NCBI RefSeq assembly: GCF_002042965.1
Contig: NZ_MZNT01000008.1
Coordinates: 124,001-188,000, forward strand
Origin: Paenibacillus sp. 32352
GTDB lineage: Bacteria > Bacillota > Bacilli > Paenibacillales > NBRC-103111
Length of the DNA stretch: 64,000 nucleotides
Direction: 5' to 3'
Position numbers and translations under genes: made by a program. This document shows positions 24,513 through 33,341 of this stretch, one piece after another (positions within the stretch are counted from its first letter, which is position 1; each line of letters starts with the position of its first letter). The notes beneath the pieces are model-generated. The model ran no database searches, was not told the origin of the DNA, and was given only the letters and a program-made list of their open reading frames with translations.

Positions 24513-25778
24513 ATGGCTATTGTTCAAATACGGTCCACCAACCCTAAGCTTTCCTTTATCCTCAAGAAAAATCCCGAGTCCGGCATGCTGCTGCGATCGA
24601 TTCGCAAAGGGACGGCTTACGGCTGGTATACGGACGATTCCACCTACAACGTCTATTTTAAAGATGCGGATAACGATATTTCGTATAAGCAGCACGAACA
24701 GGAGACCTTTGAATACTTGAACGTATCGAGGTATAACACGCCGTTATTTCCTCTGAATGCGATCAATGAGTTTTTCTCAGCGCCATTAAAGACACGGGAT
24801 GAACGAGATGCAGACGGATACGAGAACGCATTTTTCATCCATATGATTCATGTGGAGATGATTCGATATGTTGAGTTTTTTGAGAAGCATATGAAGGAGT
24901 TTACGTTTGAAAGCAAGCATCTGGCTCATCAGAGCTATTCTCTTACGATTACAACGAACAAGAGCCTCTACGAGCTTTTGCATGTGGCCAGTGTTCTATG
25001 CTTGTTTCTGTCCATGTTCGGCAAGGAGCACATTGATATTTCGGAGAGTATCATTGATAAATATGTGAAAAGCATGAACATCATCGATGCTCCGTTCTAT
25101 ATCCGAAGCCTGTTTGTAAGGAACTTTTTATCGACGAGAGACCGGTTTAGAAAATATAAAGCTCAGCTGGAAAGCACAGCCCGGTACGCCATTCAGTTTG
25201 ATTTTGGCGGGACGGCTTACCAAAGAAGGAATTACATCGGCAGCGCGCTGCCATTTAACAAAGCGATACTGGATATTGGATGCGGTGAAGGGTTCTATGC
25301 GATTCCTTTTGCGGGGAAAATTGAGGACAGCTATTATGCGATCGATATTAACGAAGAAGTGCTGGAGGTCGTGAACCGTAAAGCCAAATCCAAGGAGCTT
25401 GATAACATCGTCATGCTGGAGTCAATCGACCGATTTCTGGAGGAATATAACGGGGAACAGGTCGACGTCATTTTAACGGAAGTTATTGAGCACATGGATA
25501 AAGAGGAAGCAGCGGCGCTAATCGTCAAAATATGCGAGCACGTCGATTTCGACCATTTCATTATTACCACCCCGAACTCCGACTTTAACCGGTATTACGA
25601 GATTGACGGATTCAGACATGATGACCATCGCTGGGAAATGGGGCAGGAGCAATTCAGACAATGGTTCGAAAGTGCGGTATCTCCAACCCATCTGGACTAC
25701 GAATTTGTATCGATTGGCGACGGGGTTAATGAGATCAGGACGACGCAAGGCGTTATTCTTAGAAAAAAGGGGGCGTAA
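24513..25778 (+). CDS. hen1: Hen1: RNA 3'-terminal ribose 2'-O-methyltransferase
   Basis: This 421-residue protein is the methyltransferase of the bacterial Pnkp/Hen1 RNA repair system. It methylates the 2'-OH at the 3' end of a broken RNA before ligation, which protects the repaired site from being cut again. The N-terminal 230 residues are the bacterial Hen1 N-domain that aids Pnkp ligase activity. The C-terminal methyltransferase has the SAM motif LDIGCGEGFYAIPF near 250 and the metal motif TEVIEHM (E, E, H) near 315. A further His lies in DDHRWEM near 370. AAGGAG lies 8 nt before the start. The pnkp gene begins 4 bp after the stop. Confidence 0.93.
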   Translation: MAIVQIRSTNPKLSFILKKNPESGMLLRSIRKGTAYGWYTDDSTYNVYFKDADNDISYKQHEQETFEYLNVSRYNTPLFPLNAINEFFSAPLKTRDERDADGYENAFFIHMIHVEMIRYVEFFEKHMKEFTFESKHLAHQSYSLTITTNKSLYELLHVASVLCLFLSMFGKEHIDISESIIDKYVKSMNIIDAPFYIRSLFVRNFLSTRDRFRKYKAQLESTARYAIQFDFGGTAYQRRNYIGSALPFNKAILDIGCGEGFYAIPFAGKIEDSYYAIDINEEVLEVVNRKAKSKELDNIVMLESIDRFLEEYNGEQVDVILTEVIEHMDKEEAAALIVKICEHVDFDHFIITTPNSDFNRYYEIDGFRHDDHRWEMGQEQFRQWFESAVSPTHLDYEFVSIGDGVNEIRTTQGVILRKKGA

Positions 25779-25781
25779 CGG

Positions 25782-28367
25782 TTGGAAATCCGGACTAAAG
25801 TTCATACGATTTTTATGATGATAGGCTCAACAGAATGCGGCAAAACGACCTTCGCCAAGGAGGTGCTGATTCCCGGTCTCCGTTTGGAGGACGAAGGAAG
25901 CGGGTTAAAGACCAACGTCCAATACATTTCCTCGGACAGCATCCGGCAGGAAGTGCTCGGCTATGAGTACGATAAATATGATCAGGTGATGCTGGAGGCC
26001 AGCGAGCAGGCTTTCCATCTGTTATTCGAAAAAGTAAAAATGGCAGCCAGCTTCCCCATTCATGCCGAGTTCATTATCCTGGACACGACCGGCTTGGCAG
26101 AAGACTTTCGAGAGAAGGTACGCAAGATTGCACATGAGCAAAACTACAATCTGGAAGTCATCTTATTCGATTATCGGAAAAGAGAGGATTATTACGCTTC
26201 GGAACGGTCGAAGAGGCTTATTACGAATCATATTAACCGGCTGCGTAAAGAAGTGCTCGGCTCCTTGGCTAGAGAAGGCTATTCCAAAATTCACAAGGTG
26301 CGCAGCAAAGACTTCTACTTGCCGGAAGAGGGCAACGCAAATCCGGATTACCAAGTGATCGTAGAGGATTGGGGCGAATATGCCTCGACGGCGCTTCCGC
26401 AGGATCAGAAATATATTATCGTGGGCGACGTCCATGAATGCATTCAGGACCTGAAGGGCCTGCTGCTGGACCACGGTTTTCGAATCGACGGCAACAAGCT
26501 CGTTGCTGCAGAAAAAGTGCGGAATACGAAGGTGATTCTGCTCGGCGACTGGATCGATAAAGGCAATCAAACCAGAGAAACGGTACAGTTTCTGTATGAG
26601 AACCGGGAGCATTTTCTTTTTGTCATGGGCAACCATGAGAATTTCGTCTACAAGTACTTGCAGGGAGAAATCAGCGGGGCGGATCAGGAGCTGCTGCACA
26701 GCTACTTCACGTCGGTTCAAGCCCTGCAGAGCGATGCGGCACTGCTCGAAAAGTTCAATCATCTCGTAGGCTTATCGAAGCCTTTCTACCGGATGGTGGG
26801 GGTGAGCGGCCCGTCCTTCTATGTAACCCATGCGCCTTGCCGCAACAAGTATATCGGGAAGCTGGACCCGAATTCGATGCGTCATCAACGTAATTTCAGG
26901 CTGGATCGCAGCACTCCGGCAGAGGAGCAGCTTTCCTTCTTGCAGGAAGAGGCGGTAAGAAACCATCCGTATCATATTTTTGGGCATATTGCCGCCAAGC
27001 AGTCCTTCCGTATCAAAAATAAGCTGCACTTGGATACCGGGGCCGTTCACGGCAACGCCCTGACGTCGGTGAGCATATCGTTCAAGCCATTCCTGAAAGC
27101 ACACAAGGCAGCGCAAGCCGTCATTCAGGAGGAGCTGAAGGTTCTGTTTCGTGAAGAGCGCAAAATTTCGATTCAAGATCTGGAAGAGGATGAAGTGCGC
27201 CGCCTGCATTACAGCACCCGTCATAAGGTGAACTTTATCTCCGGTACGATGTCTCCTGCAGACAAGGATGAGGCCGTCAATGAGCTGGAATCGTTAAAAA
27301 GCGGCTTGAACTATTTCCAAGGACGGGGCGTTCAGCAGGTGGTGCTCCAGCCTAAATATATGGGCTCCCGATGCAATATTTATTTGCATAAGGACATCGA
27401 TCAATGCTTCGCGGTAAGCCGCAACGGCTATAAAATCAATCGAATCGACTTGACCGGGATATACGCCAAGCTGCTGAACAAGTTCGGTTCGTATATGGAG
27501 CAGCACCAAATCTCCATGCTTTTGCTGGACGGCGAGCTTATGCCTTGGTCGGCGATAGGCGAAGGCTTGATTCAAAAGCAGTTCAAGCCTATCGAGAAGG
27601 CGCTGGAAGGCGAGCTTGAATTTTTGAAGCAGAACGGATTTGATGAGGCTTTTGACAAGCTGGTTGAGCAGTACCGCGGCAGCGGGTTCGAGCAGGACCA
27701 ATTCCGCATGCCCAAGACCGAATTAAGCGATAAATATGGCAGCCATATTTATCAAAATTACAAAGACCTCCGTCAAATCATAGACACTCATGTTCCGGTC
27801 GAGGAGCATTGGAAGGCCTATGAAACGTACAAAAGGCAGCTGGAGCTTTATGCCGAGGACGGAGAGGCGGAGTATAAACCGTTTGCTTTGTTAAAAATCG
27901 TTTATGACAACGGGGAAGAGCAGCTTCCCGATTGGAATACATCGGAGATGTACCGGTTCTTGTCAGATGATGAGCTCGTGCTGCTTGATCTGTCCGATCC
28001 GCAAAGCTATGAAATAGCGGAAGGGTTCTTTGCCAAGCTAACTGTCGATAACCATATGGAGGGTGTCGTCATCAAGCCGGAAGTGCAGGACGGTAAAGCC
28101 GCTCCATATATGAAGGTGCGCAATCCTGAATATTTGTCCATCATTTACGGGTATGATTACCGTTTCCCTCATAAATACAGCAAGCTGATGAAGCAAAAGA
28201 GCATTGCTCCTAAGCTGCGTACTTCAATGAATGAATACCGGCTGGGCCAGGCGCTGCTGGCGGTTAAATTCGATGAGATTTCCCCAGATCATGAGACGTA
28301 CAAGGAAATTGCGGCGAGCCTGCTGTTCGAGGTAGCGAAGGAAAAAGAGATGGACCCCAGGCTGTAA
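25782..28367 (+). CDS. pnkp: Pnkp: polynucleotide kinase-phosphatase-ligase
   Basis: This 861-residue three-domain RNA repair enzyme is close to the 870 residues of the Clostridium thermocellum protein. The N-terminal kinase has the P-loop GSTECGKTTF at residues 12-21. The central metallophosphatase has GDVHE near 213, LLGDWIDKG near 250 and MGNHENF near 285. The C-terminal adenylyltransferase/ligase has the lysine motif QPKYMGSR near 525 and later GVVIKPE near 765. Together these heal 2',3'-cyclic phosphate and 5'-OH ends and seal them with help from Hen1. The start is TTG after GGGGG. A terminator follows directly. Confidence 0.94.
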   Translation: MEIRTKVHTIFMMIGSTECGKTTFAKEVLIPGLRLEDEGSGLKTNVQYISSDSIRQEVLGYEYDKYDQVMLEASEQAFHLLFEKVKMAASFPIHAEFIILDTTGLAEDFREKVRKIAHEQNYNLEVILFDYRKREDYYASERSKRLITNHINRLRKEVLGSLAREGYSKIHKVRSKDFYLPEEGNANPDYQVIVEDWGEYASTALPQDQKYIIVGDVHECIQDLKGLLLDHGFRIDGNKLVAAEKVRNTKVILLGDWIDKGNQTRETVQFLYENREHFLFVMGNHENFVYKYLQGEISGADQELLHSYFTSVQALQSDAALLEKFNHLVGLSKPFYRMVGVSGPSFYVTHAPCRNKYIGKLDPNSMRHQRNFRLDRSTPAEEQLSFLQEEAVRNHPYHIFGHIAAKQSFRIKNKLHLDTGAVHGNALTSVSISFKPFLKAHKAAQAVIQEELKVLFREERKISIQDLEEDEVRRLHYSTRHKVNFISGTMSPADKDEAVNELESLKSGLNYFQGRGVQQVVLQPKYMGSRCNIYLHKDIDQCFAVSRNGYKINRIDLTGIYAKLLNKFGSYMEQHQISMLLLDGELMPWSAIGEGLIQKQFKPIEKALEGELEFLKQNGFDEAFDKLVEQYRGSGFEQDQFRMPKTELSDKYGSHIYQNYKDLRQIIDTHVPVEEHWKAYETYKRQLELYAEDGEAEYKPFALLKIVYDNGEEQLPDWNTSEMYRFLSDDELVLLDLSDPQSYEIAEGFFAKLTVDNHMEGVVIKPEVQDGKAAPYMKVRNPEYLSIIYGYDYRFPHKYSKLMKQKSIAPKLRTSMNEYRLGQALLAVKFDEISPDHETYKEIAASLLFEVAKEKEMDPRL

Positions 28368-28375
28368 AGCATATA

Positions 28376-28411
28376 GAGCCGGTCAGGAAAGGAATCCTGA
28401 TCGGCTTTTTT
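28376..28411 (+). terminator. Rho-independent terminator of hen1-pnkp
   Basis: AGCCGGTCAGGA and TCCTGATCGGCT form a 12-bp stem with one G-T pair, followed by six T. Confidence 0.9.
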
Positions 28412-28461
28412 CAAATAGTCCTGAACGAATTGTCTTCCAAAATAATGGGAAATTTACACGA

Positions 28462-28716
28462 CCCAAATCATGGATTTGGCCGGGTTGTTGAAAAACCCAT
28501 TCATATAGAAAAATGCGAAAGGTGGTAGGTGGGGTATCCCTTGTAGGAGCGATAGCGTCCGCCTTTGTTCTCGGAAAATATCCACTGTAAAGCGATATAT
28601 AATCAAAATTTTTCCGGGAACAACAGCGGCCGGAAGGGGATACCCCACCGGGGTACCGATGCTAATTTTCAATCGTTATAGGTTTTTCAACAGACTCCCC
28701 AAATCATGGATTTGGC
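28462..28716. mobile_element. MITE-like palindromic element flanked by 19-bp direct repeats
   Basis: The ends TGTTGAAAAACC (28486-28497) and GGTTTTTCAACA (28681-28692) are perfect inverted repeats. The inner arms also match: GGTGGGGTATCCC on the left against GGGGATACCCCACC on the right, and TTGTTC.CGGAAAA against TTTTTCCGGGAACAA. The whole 207 bp is therefore a long imperfect palindrome. Two copies of a 19-bp sequence containing CCAAATCATGGATTTGG flank it (28462-28480 and 28698-28716). It carries no coding frame. This is what a non-autonomous element that duplicated its target would look like; the parent IS is not in the window. Confidence 0.65.
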
Positions 28717-28733
28717 TTATTTCACATAAAATA

Positions 28734-28762
28734 TTTACCGATGGTGCAATATTCGGTATTAT
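28734..28762 (+). promoter_or_regulatory. Candidate sigma-A promoter
   Basis: TTTACC, a 17-bp spacer and TATTAT lie about 75 bp before the TTG start of the hydrolase at 28837, just downstream of the MITE-like element. Confidence 0.5.
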
Positions 28763-28836
28763 GAAATAGAGTCATTTGAAAGGGTTTACAATGGCAGAGT
28801 GAGTTTTTAACAAACTCGGGAGAAGGTGGGCTGCCT

Positions 28837-29991
28837 TTGAAGGAATGGGACATGGCTATTGGGCAGCTGATGGAGAAGCACCGGATCGCAGGCTTGGCGG
28901 CTTCGGTCGTCCGTGAAGGCCGGATGCTTTGGAGCGGCGGATACGGATGGGCGAATCTGGAGCATAAAATTCCGGTGACGAGCCGAACGATATTCCGCAT
29001 CGCCTCCATCACCAAGTCGGTTGTGGCGACGGCCTTTATGCAGCTTGTGGAGCGGGGCTTGTCCGATATCGATCAGGATGTCGGAGCCGTTCTAGGCATT
29101 CCGCTGCGGAATCCGCGCTATCCGGGGCTGGCAGTGACGTTCCGCCATCTGATGACCCATACCTCCGGCTTGCAGGACGAATACGCCCGGTTCGTCACGG
29201 ATTCCCGTAATGAAAATCCTCCGACGCTAACGCTAGCGGATCTTGTTCTGGAAGGCGGGGCTTATTACACAGATCGGCTGTGGGGTACAGGAAGGCCCGG
29301 TGATCCGGACAGCTTCGAGTATTCCAATCTGGGAGCGGTCCTGTTGGCGGCGGCGGTGGAGAAGCTGTCGAACGAACGATTTGATCTGTACTGCCGCAAG
29401 CATCTATTCGAGCCCTTGCAGATGAAGGATACGAGCTTTAACATAAGCGATTTTGCACAGAAGATGGACAACATTGCCGTCCTCTATGAATATGGCGGGG
29501 AAGACGACAAGCACCTTGTCGGTGCCGATGATTTTGGCGGCAAACAACCGGTTCCTGTTGATTACAGCAGCTATGTGCCCGGAACGAATGGAGCTTTGTT
29601 CAGTCCGCAAGGCGGACTTCGCACGACGGTGGACGACCTTACCCTGTTTTTGCTGGCTCATGCCAATGACGGCAGCTTGCAGGGGACAAGGGTGGTGCAG
29701 CCGGAGACGGCGAAGCTCATGCATACGGCGCAATGGACAGGGCATCGTCAAGAAGGCTTTTTCAGGCACAGCGGGCTTCAGTTTCATAGAACGAACGAGC
29801 TGGTACCGGGACAATGGCTTGTAGGCCATGCCGGCGATGCTTACGGGCTGCTCAGCGACATGTACTTCCACGAGCAGGAGCGGTGGGGCTTCGTCATGAT
29901 CTTGAATGGAGCGCGCCGCGACAAAGGCGCAGCTTATTTCCGGGCAGAGGAAGAGCTGGCAGGGCTGCTGGTCGAAGCTTTCCTGAAATAG
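28837..29991 (+). CDS. Serine beta-lactamase-family hydrolase
   Basis: This 384-residue protein belongs to the class C beta-lactamase/penicillin-binding-protein-like serine hydrolases. The three family motifs are present: SxxK as SITK near residue 60 (RIASITKSVVATA), YxN as YSN near 167 (FEYSNLGAVLL), and HAG near 330 (LVGHAGDAYG) in place of KTG. No signal peptide is seen, so it is probably cytoplasmic. It could be an esterase or D-amino-acid peptidase; a peptide-related role would suit the murein-peptide operon downstream. The start is TTG with AGAAGGTGGG upstream. Confidence 0.85.
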   Translation: MKEWDMAIGQLMEKHRIAGLAASVVREGRMLWSGGYGWANLEHKIPVTSRTIFRIASITKSVVATAFMQLVERGLSDIDQDVGAVLGIPLRNPRYPGLAVTFRHLMTHTSGLQDEYARFVTDSRNENPPTLTLADLVLEGGAYYTDRLWGTGRPGDPDSFEYSNLGAVLLAAAVEKLSNERFDLYCRKHLFEPLQMKDTSFNISDFAQKMDNIAVLYEYGGEDDKHLVGADDFGGKQPVPVDYSSYVPGTNGALFSPQGGLRTTVDDLTLFLLAHANDGSLQGTRVVQPETAKLMHTAQWTGHRQEGFFRHSGLQFHRTNELVPGQWLVGHAGDAYGLLSDMYFHEQERWGFVMILNGARRDKGAAYFRAEEELAGLLVEAFLK

Positions 29992-30029
29992 CAATCAAAG
30001 GGGGCGTCTCCGCAGCCAAAGGTTGGTTA

Positions 30030-30058
30030 TTTACAACATGTTAATGTGATGTTAGACT
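30030..30058 (+). promoter_or_regulatory. Candidate sigma-A promoter
   Basis: TTTACA, a 17-bp spacer and TAGACT lie about 105 bp before the DUF3870 gene. It partly overlaps an imperfect inverted repeat (TAATGTGATGT and ACATCATTA), a possible operator. Confidence 0.4.
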
Positions 30059-30163
30059 ATATTACATCATTAGCTTTTGCAGCGTCCGGCGGTCGCAGGA
30101 AGAGCCCCTTCCTGACATCCCGTACGGAAAATGGGCGGAGGGCTAATAAGGAGATGGTCTTGA

Positions 30164-30520
30164 TTGCAGTACGATAAAGATACGATCTATATTGTCGGTG
30201 ACGCCCAGGTGCCGCTGAATAACCCGATTACTCAGCAGTTCAGCGCCTTCTTCATAGGGCTGGTCGTCGATACGACGAACCATAAAATTATCGATGCCGG
30301 ATGCTCCTCCACGATCCCGTTAACCTCGGACTTCGTAAGGTCCATCTTCATCGGTCATCATATGCTGGATTTGGATCCGGTAGCCGAAGAAATACGACGA
30401 CGCTATCACGGCTCTTCCCAGAAGGCATTGATTGTCGCCTATAAAGACGCGCAAAAAAAATATAAATTAGCACTTAACGGCCGGGAAGAGTCAGGATATC
30501 TGCCTTCCGGCACAGTGTAG
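30164..30520 (+). CDS. DUF3870 domain protein
   Basis: This 118-residue protein matches the DUF3870 pattern: an opening DTIYIVGDAQVPLNNPIT, then LVVDTTNHKIIDAGCSSTIP, and a terminal RRYHGSSQKALIVAYKDAQK. Members are small soluble proteins found beside amino-acid or peptide metabolism genes; their function is unknown. The start is TTG with AAGGAGAT 11 nt upstream. It is followed by a strong terminator and then the dpp operon, whose own promoter is not visible. Read-through of this terminator may therefore feed dppA. Confidence 0.75.
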   Translation: MQYDKDTIYIVGDAQVPLNNPITQQFSAFFIGLVVDTTNHKIIDAGCSSTIPLTSDFVRSIFIGHHMLDLDPVAEEIRRRYHGSSQKALIVAYKDAQKKYKLALNGREESGYLPSGTV

Positions 30521-30558
30521 GCTGCTTTATTTATCCGTATGGCAACATACCCGTAAAT

Positions 30559-30615
30559 AAAACCCAGCAGACGGATATCAGGATGTGTTCCTGATGCTGT
30601 TTGCTGGGTTTTTTC
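30559..30615 (+). terminator. Strong terminator or attenuator before dppA
   Basis: AACCCAGCA and TGCTGGGTT form the outer stem, ATCAGGA and TCCTGAT the inner stem, followed by six T. Only 28 nt separate it from the dppA start, too little for a normal promoter, so it may act as an attenuator for the dpp operon. Confidence 0.8.
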
Positions 30616-30643
30616 AACTATAAAACCAATGGAGGGCAATCGG

Positions 30644-31468
30644 ATGAAACTGTATATTTCCATCGATATGGAAGGCATAACGGGACTGGTGGATGCTACC
30701 TTCGTAGATTCCAGGCAGTATAACTACACCCGCGGTCAGCATAGGATGACGGAAGAGGCCAATCATGTCATCAGCGCCGCCTTCGAGCAGGGATGCAAGG
30801 AAGTCGTCGTTAACGACAGCCATTCCAAAATGAACAATTTGCTTATTGAGAAGCTGCATCCGGAAGCACAGCTGATTATGGGCGATGTGAAGCCTTTTTC
30901 TATGGTGCAGGGTCTGGACTCCTCCTATGCGGGTGCAGCGTTCCTGGGCTACCATTCGAGGGCCGGCAGACCGGGGGTGCTCAGCCATACGATGATTTTC
31001 GGCGTGCGTAATATGTTCCTTAACGGGCGGGAAGTCGGAGAGCTGGGCTTGAATGCCTTCGTGGCCGGTTATTACGGGGTACCGGTACTGCTGGTAGCCG
31101 GGGATGATGAGACGGCTCTAGAAGCGGAGGAGCTCATTCCCGGGGTAACAACCGCGGTCGTCAAGAAGCGGGTCTCACGGACGGCGGCCGTCTGCCTGAC
31201 ACCGGAAAAGAGCGGGCAGCTGCTGATGGAAAAGACGAAGGAAGCGCTGGCCAACCGGGATAAGGTCCAACCGCTTCAACCGCCGGAGCAGCCCGTGCTT
31301 TCGATAGAGTTCGCTAATTACGGCCAGGCGGAATGGGCCCACCTGATGCCGGGTACGACCATAGATTCGAATAGTCCTGTTGTGACGTTTCAAGCGAAGC
31401 ACATGCTGGAGGCTTATCAGGCCATGATTGTCATGACCGAGCTGGCCATGAAAACGACATTTTGTTAA
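30644..31468 (+). CDS. dppA: DppA D-aminopeptidase (M55 family)
   Basis: This 274-residue cytoplasmic zinc aminopeptidase removes N-terminal D-amino acids such as D-Ala from peptides. The zinc and catalytic residues of B. subtilis DppA are all visible: D and E in SIDMEG (residues 6-11), His in NDSH near 60, His in GYHS near 104, His in LSHT near 115 and Glu in GELGLNA near 133. The start at 30644 has GGAGGG 7 nt upstream. It opens an operon in the B. subtilis dppABCDE-ykf order, 15 bp before dppB. Confidence 0.93.
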   Translation: MKLYISIDMEGITGLVDATFVDSRQYNYTRGQHRMTEEANHVISAAFEQGCKEVVVNDSHSKMNNLLIEKLHPEAQLIMGDVKPFSMVQGLDSSYAGAAFLGYHSRAGRPGVLSHTMIFGVRNMFLNGREVGELGLNAFVAGYYGVPVLLVAGDDETALEAEELIPGVTTAVVKKRVSRTAAVCLTPEKSGQLLMEKTKEALANRDKVQPLQPPEQPVLSIEFANYGQAEWAHLMPGTTIDSNSPVVTFQAKHMLEAYQAMIVMTELAMKTTFC

Positions 31469-31483
31469 AAAGCGGGTGATAGC

Positions 31484-32416
31484 ATGGCGCAATACGTGGT
31501 TCGCCGATTTATATCCATGATGGTCACACTGTGGCTCATCATAACGGTTACGTTTTTTCTGATGCATGCCGTTCCCGGTTCTCCTTTTGAAAAGGACGGG
31601 AGAAACTCGAATCCGACTGCCGTGCAAAATCTGATGGAATTTTACAACCTAGACAAGCCGGTGTCGGTTCAGTACCTCATGTATTTGAAATCGCTGCTGA
31701 CACTGGATCTTGGGCCATCGATCGGGCATTTTCCCGATACGGTCAACTCGATGATCGAGCGAGGCTTTCCGGTTTCCTTACAGCTCGGTCTTGTATCCAT
31801 TCTCTTTGCCATTCTATGCGGCGTTGCTCTGGGGACGGTGGCCGCGCTGCGGCATAACCGGATGATTGATTATATGGCGATGGTGTTCGCTGTCATCGGG
31901 ATTGCGGTGCCTAACTTTATTGTAGCGACGCTGCTGATCAAGTACGTGGCAGTGGAATGGAAGCTGCTGCCGGTAGCCACATGGGGAAGCTGGAAGCATG
32001 TTATCCTTCCTGCGCTTGCGCTTTCAACCGGTCCGCTGGCGATTATTGCAAGGCTGACGCGGGCCAACATGCTGGAGGTGCTCACGGCCGATTATATCGA
32101 AACGGCAAGGGCGAAGGGACTTTCCACTGTGACAATCGTTCTCAAGCATGCGCTGCGCAATGCGATTTTGCCGGTTGTTACGCTGTTAGGCGCTTTGGTC
32201 GCTAATGTGCTGACCGGAAGCTTTGTCATCGAGAAAATATTCGCGATTCCCGGAATGGGCAAATATTTCGTCGACGGCATCAATAACCGTGACTATTCGC
32301 TGATCATGGGCACGACGGTTTTCTACAGCGCTCTGCTCGTGTTCATGATGTTCCTGGTGGATGTCGCCTACGGACTGATCGATCCCCGCATCAAGCTGCA
32401 CAGGAAGGAGGGATAA
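31484..32416 (+). CDS. dppB: DppB peptide ABC transporter permease
   Basis: This 310-residue inner-membrane permease has six hydrophobic segments, beginning with MMVTLWLIITVTFFLMHAVPGSPF, the standard opening of DppB/OppB. The permease-ATPase contact loop (EAA-like) is ETARAKGLSTVTIVLKHALRN near 205-225. It pairs with the DppC permease to import di- or tripeptides, here probably murein peptides given the downstream enzymes. The stop and the dppC start are 2 bp apart. Confidence 0.93.
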   Translation: MAQYVVRRFISMMVTLWLIITVTFFLMHAVPGSPFEKDGRNSNPTAVQNLMEFYNLDKPVSVQYLMYLKSLLTLDLGPSIGHFPDTVNSMIERGFPVSLQLGLVSILFAILCGVALGTVAALRHNRMIDYMAMVFAVIGIAVPNFIVATLLIKYVAVEWKLLPVATWGSWKHVILPALALSTGPLAIIARLTRANMLEVLTADYIETARAKGLSTVTIVLKHALRNAILPVVTLLGALVANVLTGSFVIEKIFAIPGMGKYFVDGINNRDYSLIMGTTVFYSALLVFMMFLVDVAYGLIDPRIKLHRKEG

Positions 32417-32418
32417 CG

Positions 32419-33336
32419 ATGAGTGTTCCCGATTCATTATTTGTCCCTAAGAACCAGACGTTGGGGGCGTCGGAAGCCATCGTAAGGCCAAGATTGTCGT
32501 TCTGGCAGGAGGCTTGGCTCCGGCTGCTCCGCAATAAGCTGGCGATGCTGGGACTCATCATCATTGCGGCGGTTGCTTTGCTTGCGGTGTTCGGTCCGCT
32601 GCTGACAGAGCATAGCTACTCCAAGCAGTCGCTGCTGGATGCGAACCAGAAGCCCTCGGCCGAGCATTGGTTCGGTACCGATGAGCTCGGGCGGGACGTA
32701 TACGCCAGAATCCTGTATGGCGCCCGAATCTCCCTCTTTATCGGGCTGATGGCCGCTCTGATCGACCTGATCATCGGCATGGTCTACGGAGGCATTGCCG
32801 GTTATTTGGGCGGCCGGGCCGACAACATCATGATGCGCTTTGTCGACCTGCTGTATGGAGTTCCGTACCTGCTGATCGTGATTCTGCTGATGGTCGTCAT
32901 GGGACCGGGTCTCTTGACGATCATCGTGGCCTTGAGCGCTACCGGCTGGACCAGCATGGCGCGAATCGTGCGCGGACAGGTGCTTACGCTGAAAACCTCG
33001 GAGTATGTATTGGCAGCCAGAACGCTCGGCGGCAGCGCCGGGTACATTATCCGCAAGCATCTGCTGCCCAACGCGATTGGCGTCATTATCGTGCAGGTGA
33101 CCTTCTCGGTCCCGTCGGCCATCTTCGCGGAAGCCTTCTTGAGCTTCCTGGGGCTAGGCATTCAGCCGCCGCTGGCAAGCTGGGGCGTGATGGCGAATGA
33201 CGCGCTGCCGACGATTTTATCCGGTCACTGGTGGCGGTTGTTTTATCCGGCGTTCTTTATTTCGATCACGATGCTAGCCTTTAACCTGGTAGGCGACGGC
33301 CTGCAGGACGCAATGAATCCGAAGCAGAGGAGGTAA
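32419..33336 (+). CDS. dppC: DppC peptide ABC transporter permease
   Basis: This 305-residue permease has the DppC N-terminal helix (LRNKLAMLGLIIIAAVALLA) and the typical FGTDELGRDVYARILYGAR segment near residue 78. The EAA loop is AARTLGGSAGYIIRKHLLPN near 197. Several further hydrophobic segments follow. The start has GGAGGG upstream. It forms the transmembrane channel with DppB. Confidence 0.93.
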   Translation: MSVPDSLFVPKNQTLGASEAIVRPRLSFWQEAWLRLLRNKLAMLGLIIIAAVALLAVFGPLLTEHSYSKQSLLDANQKPSAEHWFGTDELGRDVYARILYGARISLFIGLMAALIDLIIGMVYGGIAGYLGGRADNIMMRFVDLLYGVPYLLIVILLMVVMGPGLLTIIVALSATGWTSMARIVRGQVLTLKTSEYVLAARTLGGSAGYIIRKHLLPNAIGVIIVQVTFSVPSAIFAEAFLSFLGLGIQPPLASWGVMANDALPTILSGHWWRLFYPAFFISITMLAFNLVGDGLQDAMNPKQRR

Positions 33337-33341
33337 GGCAG

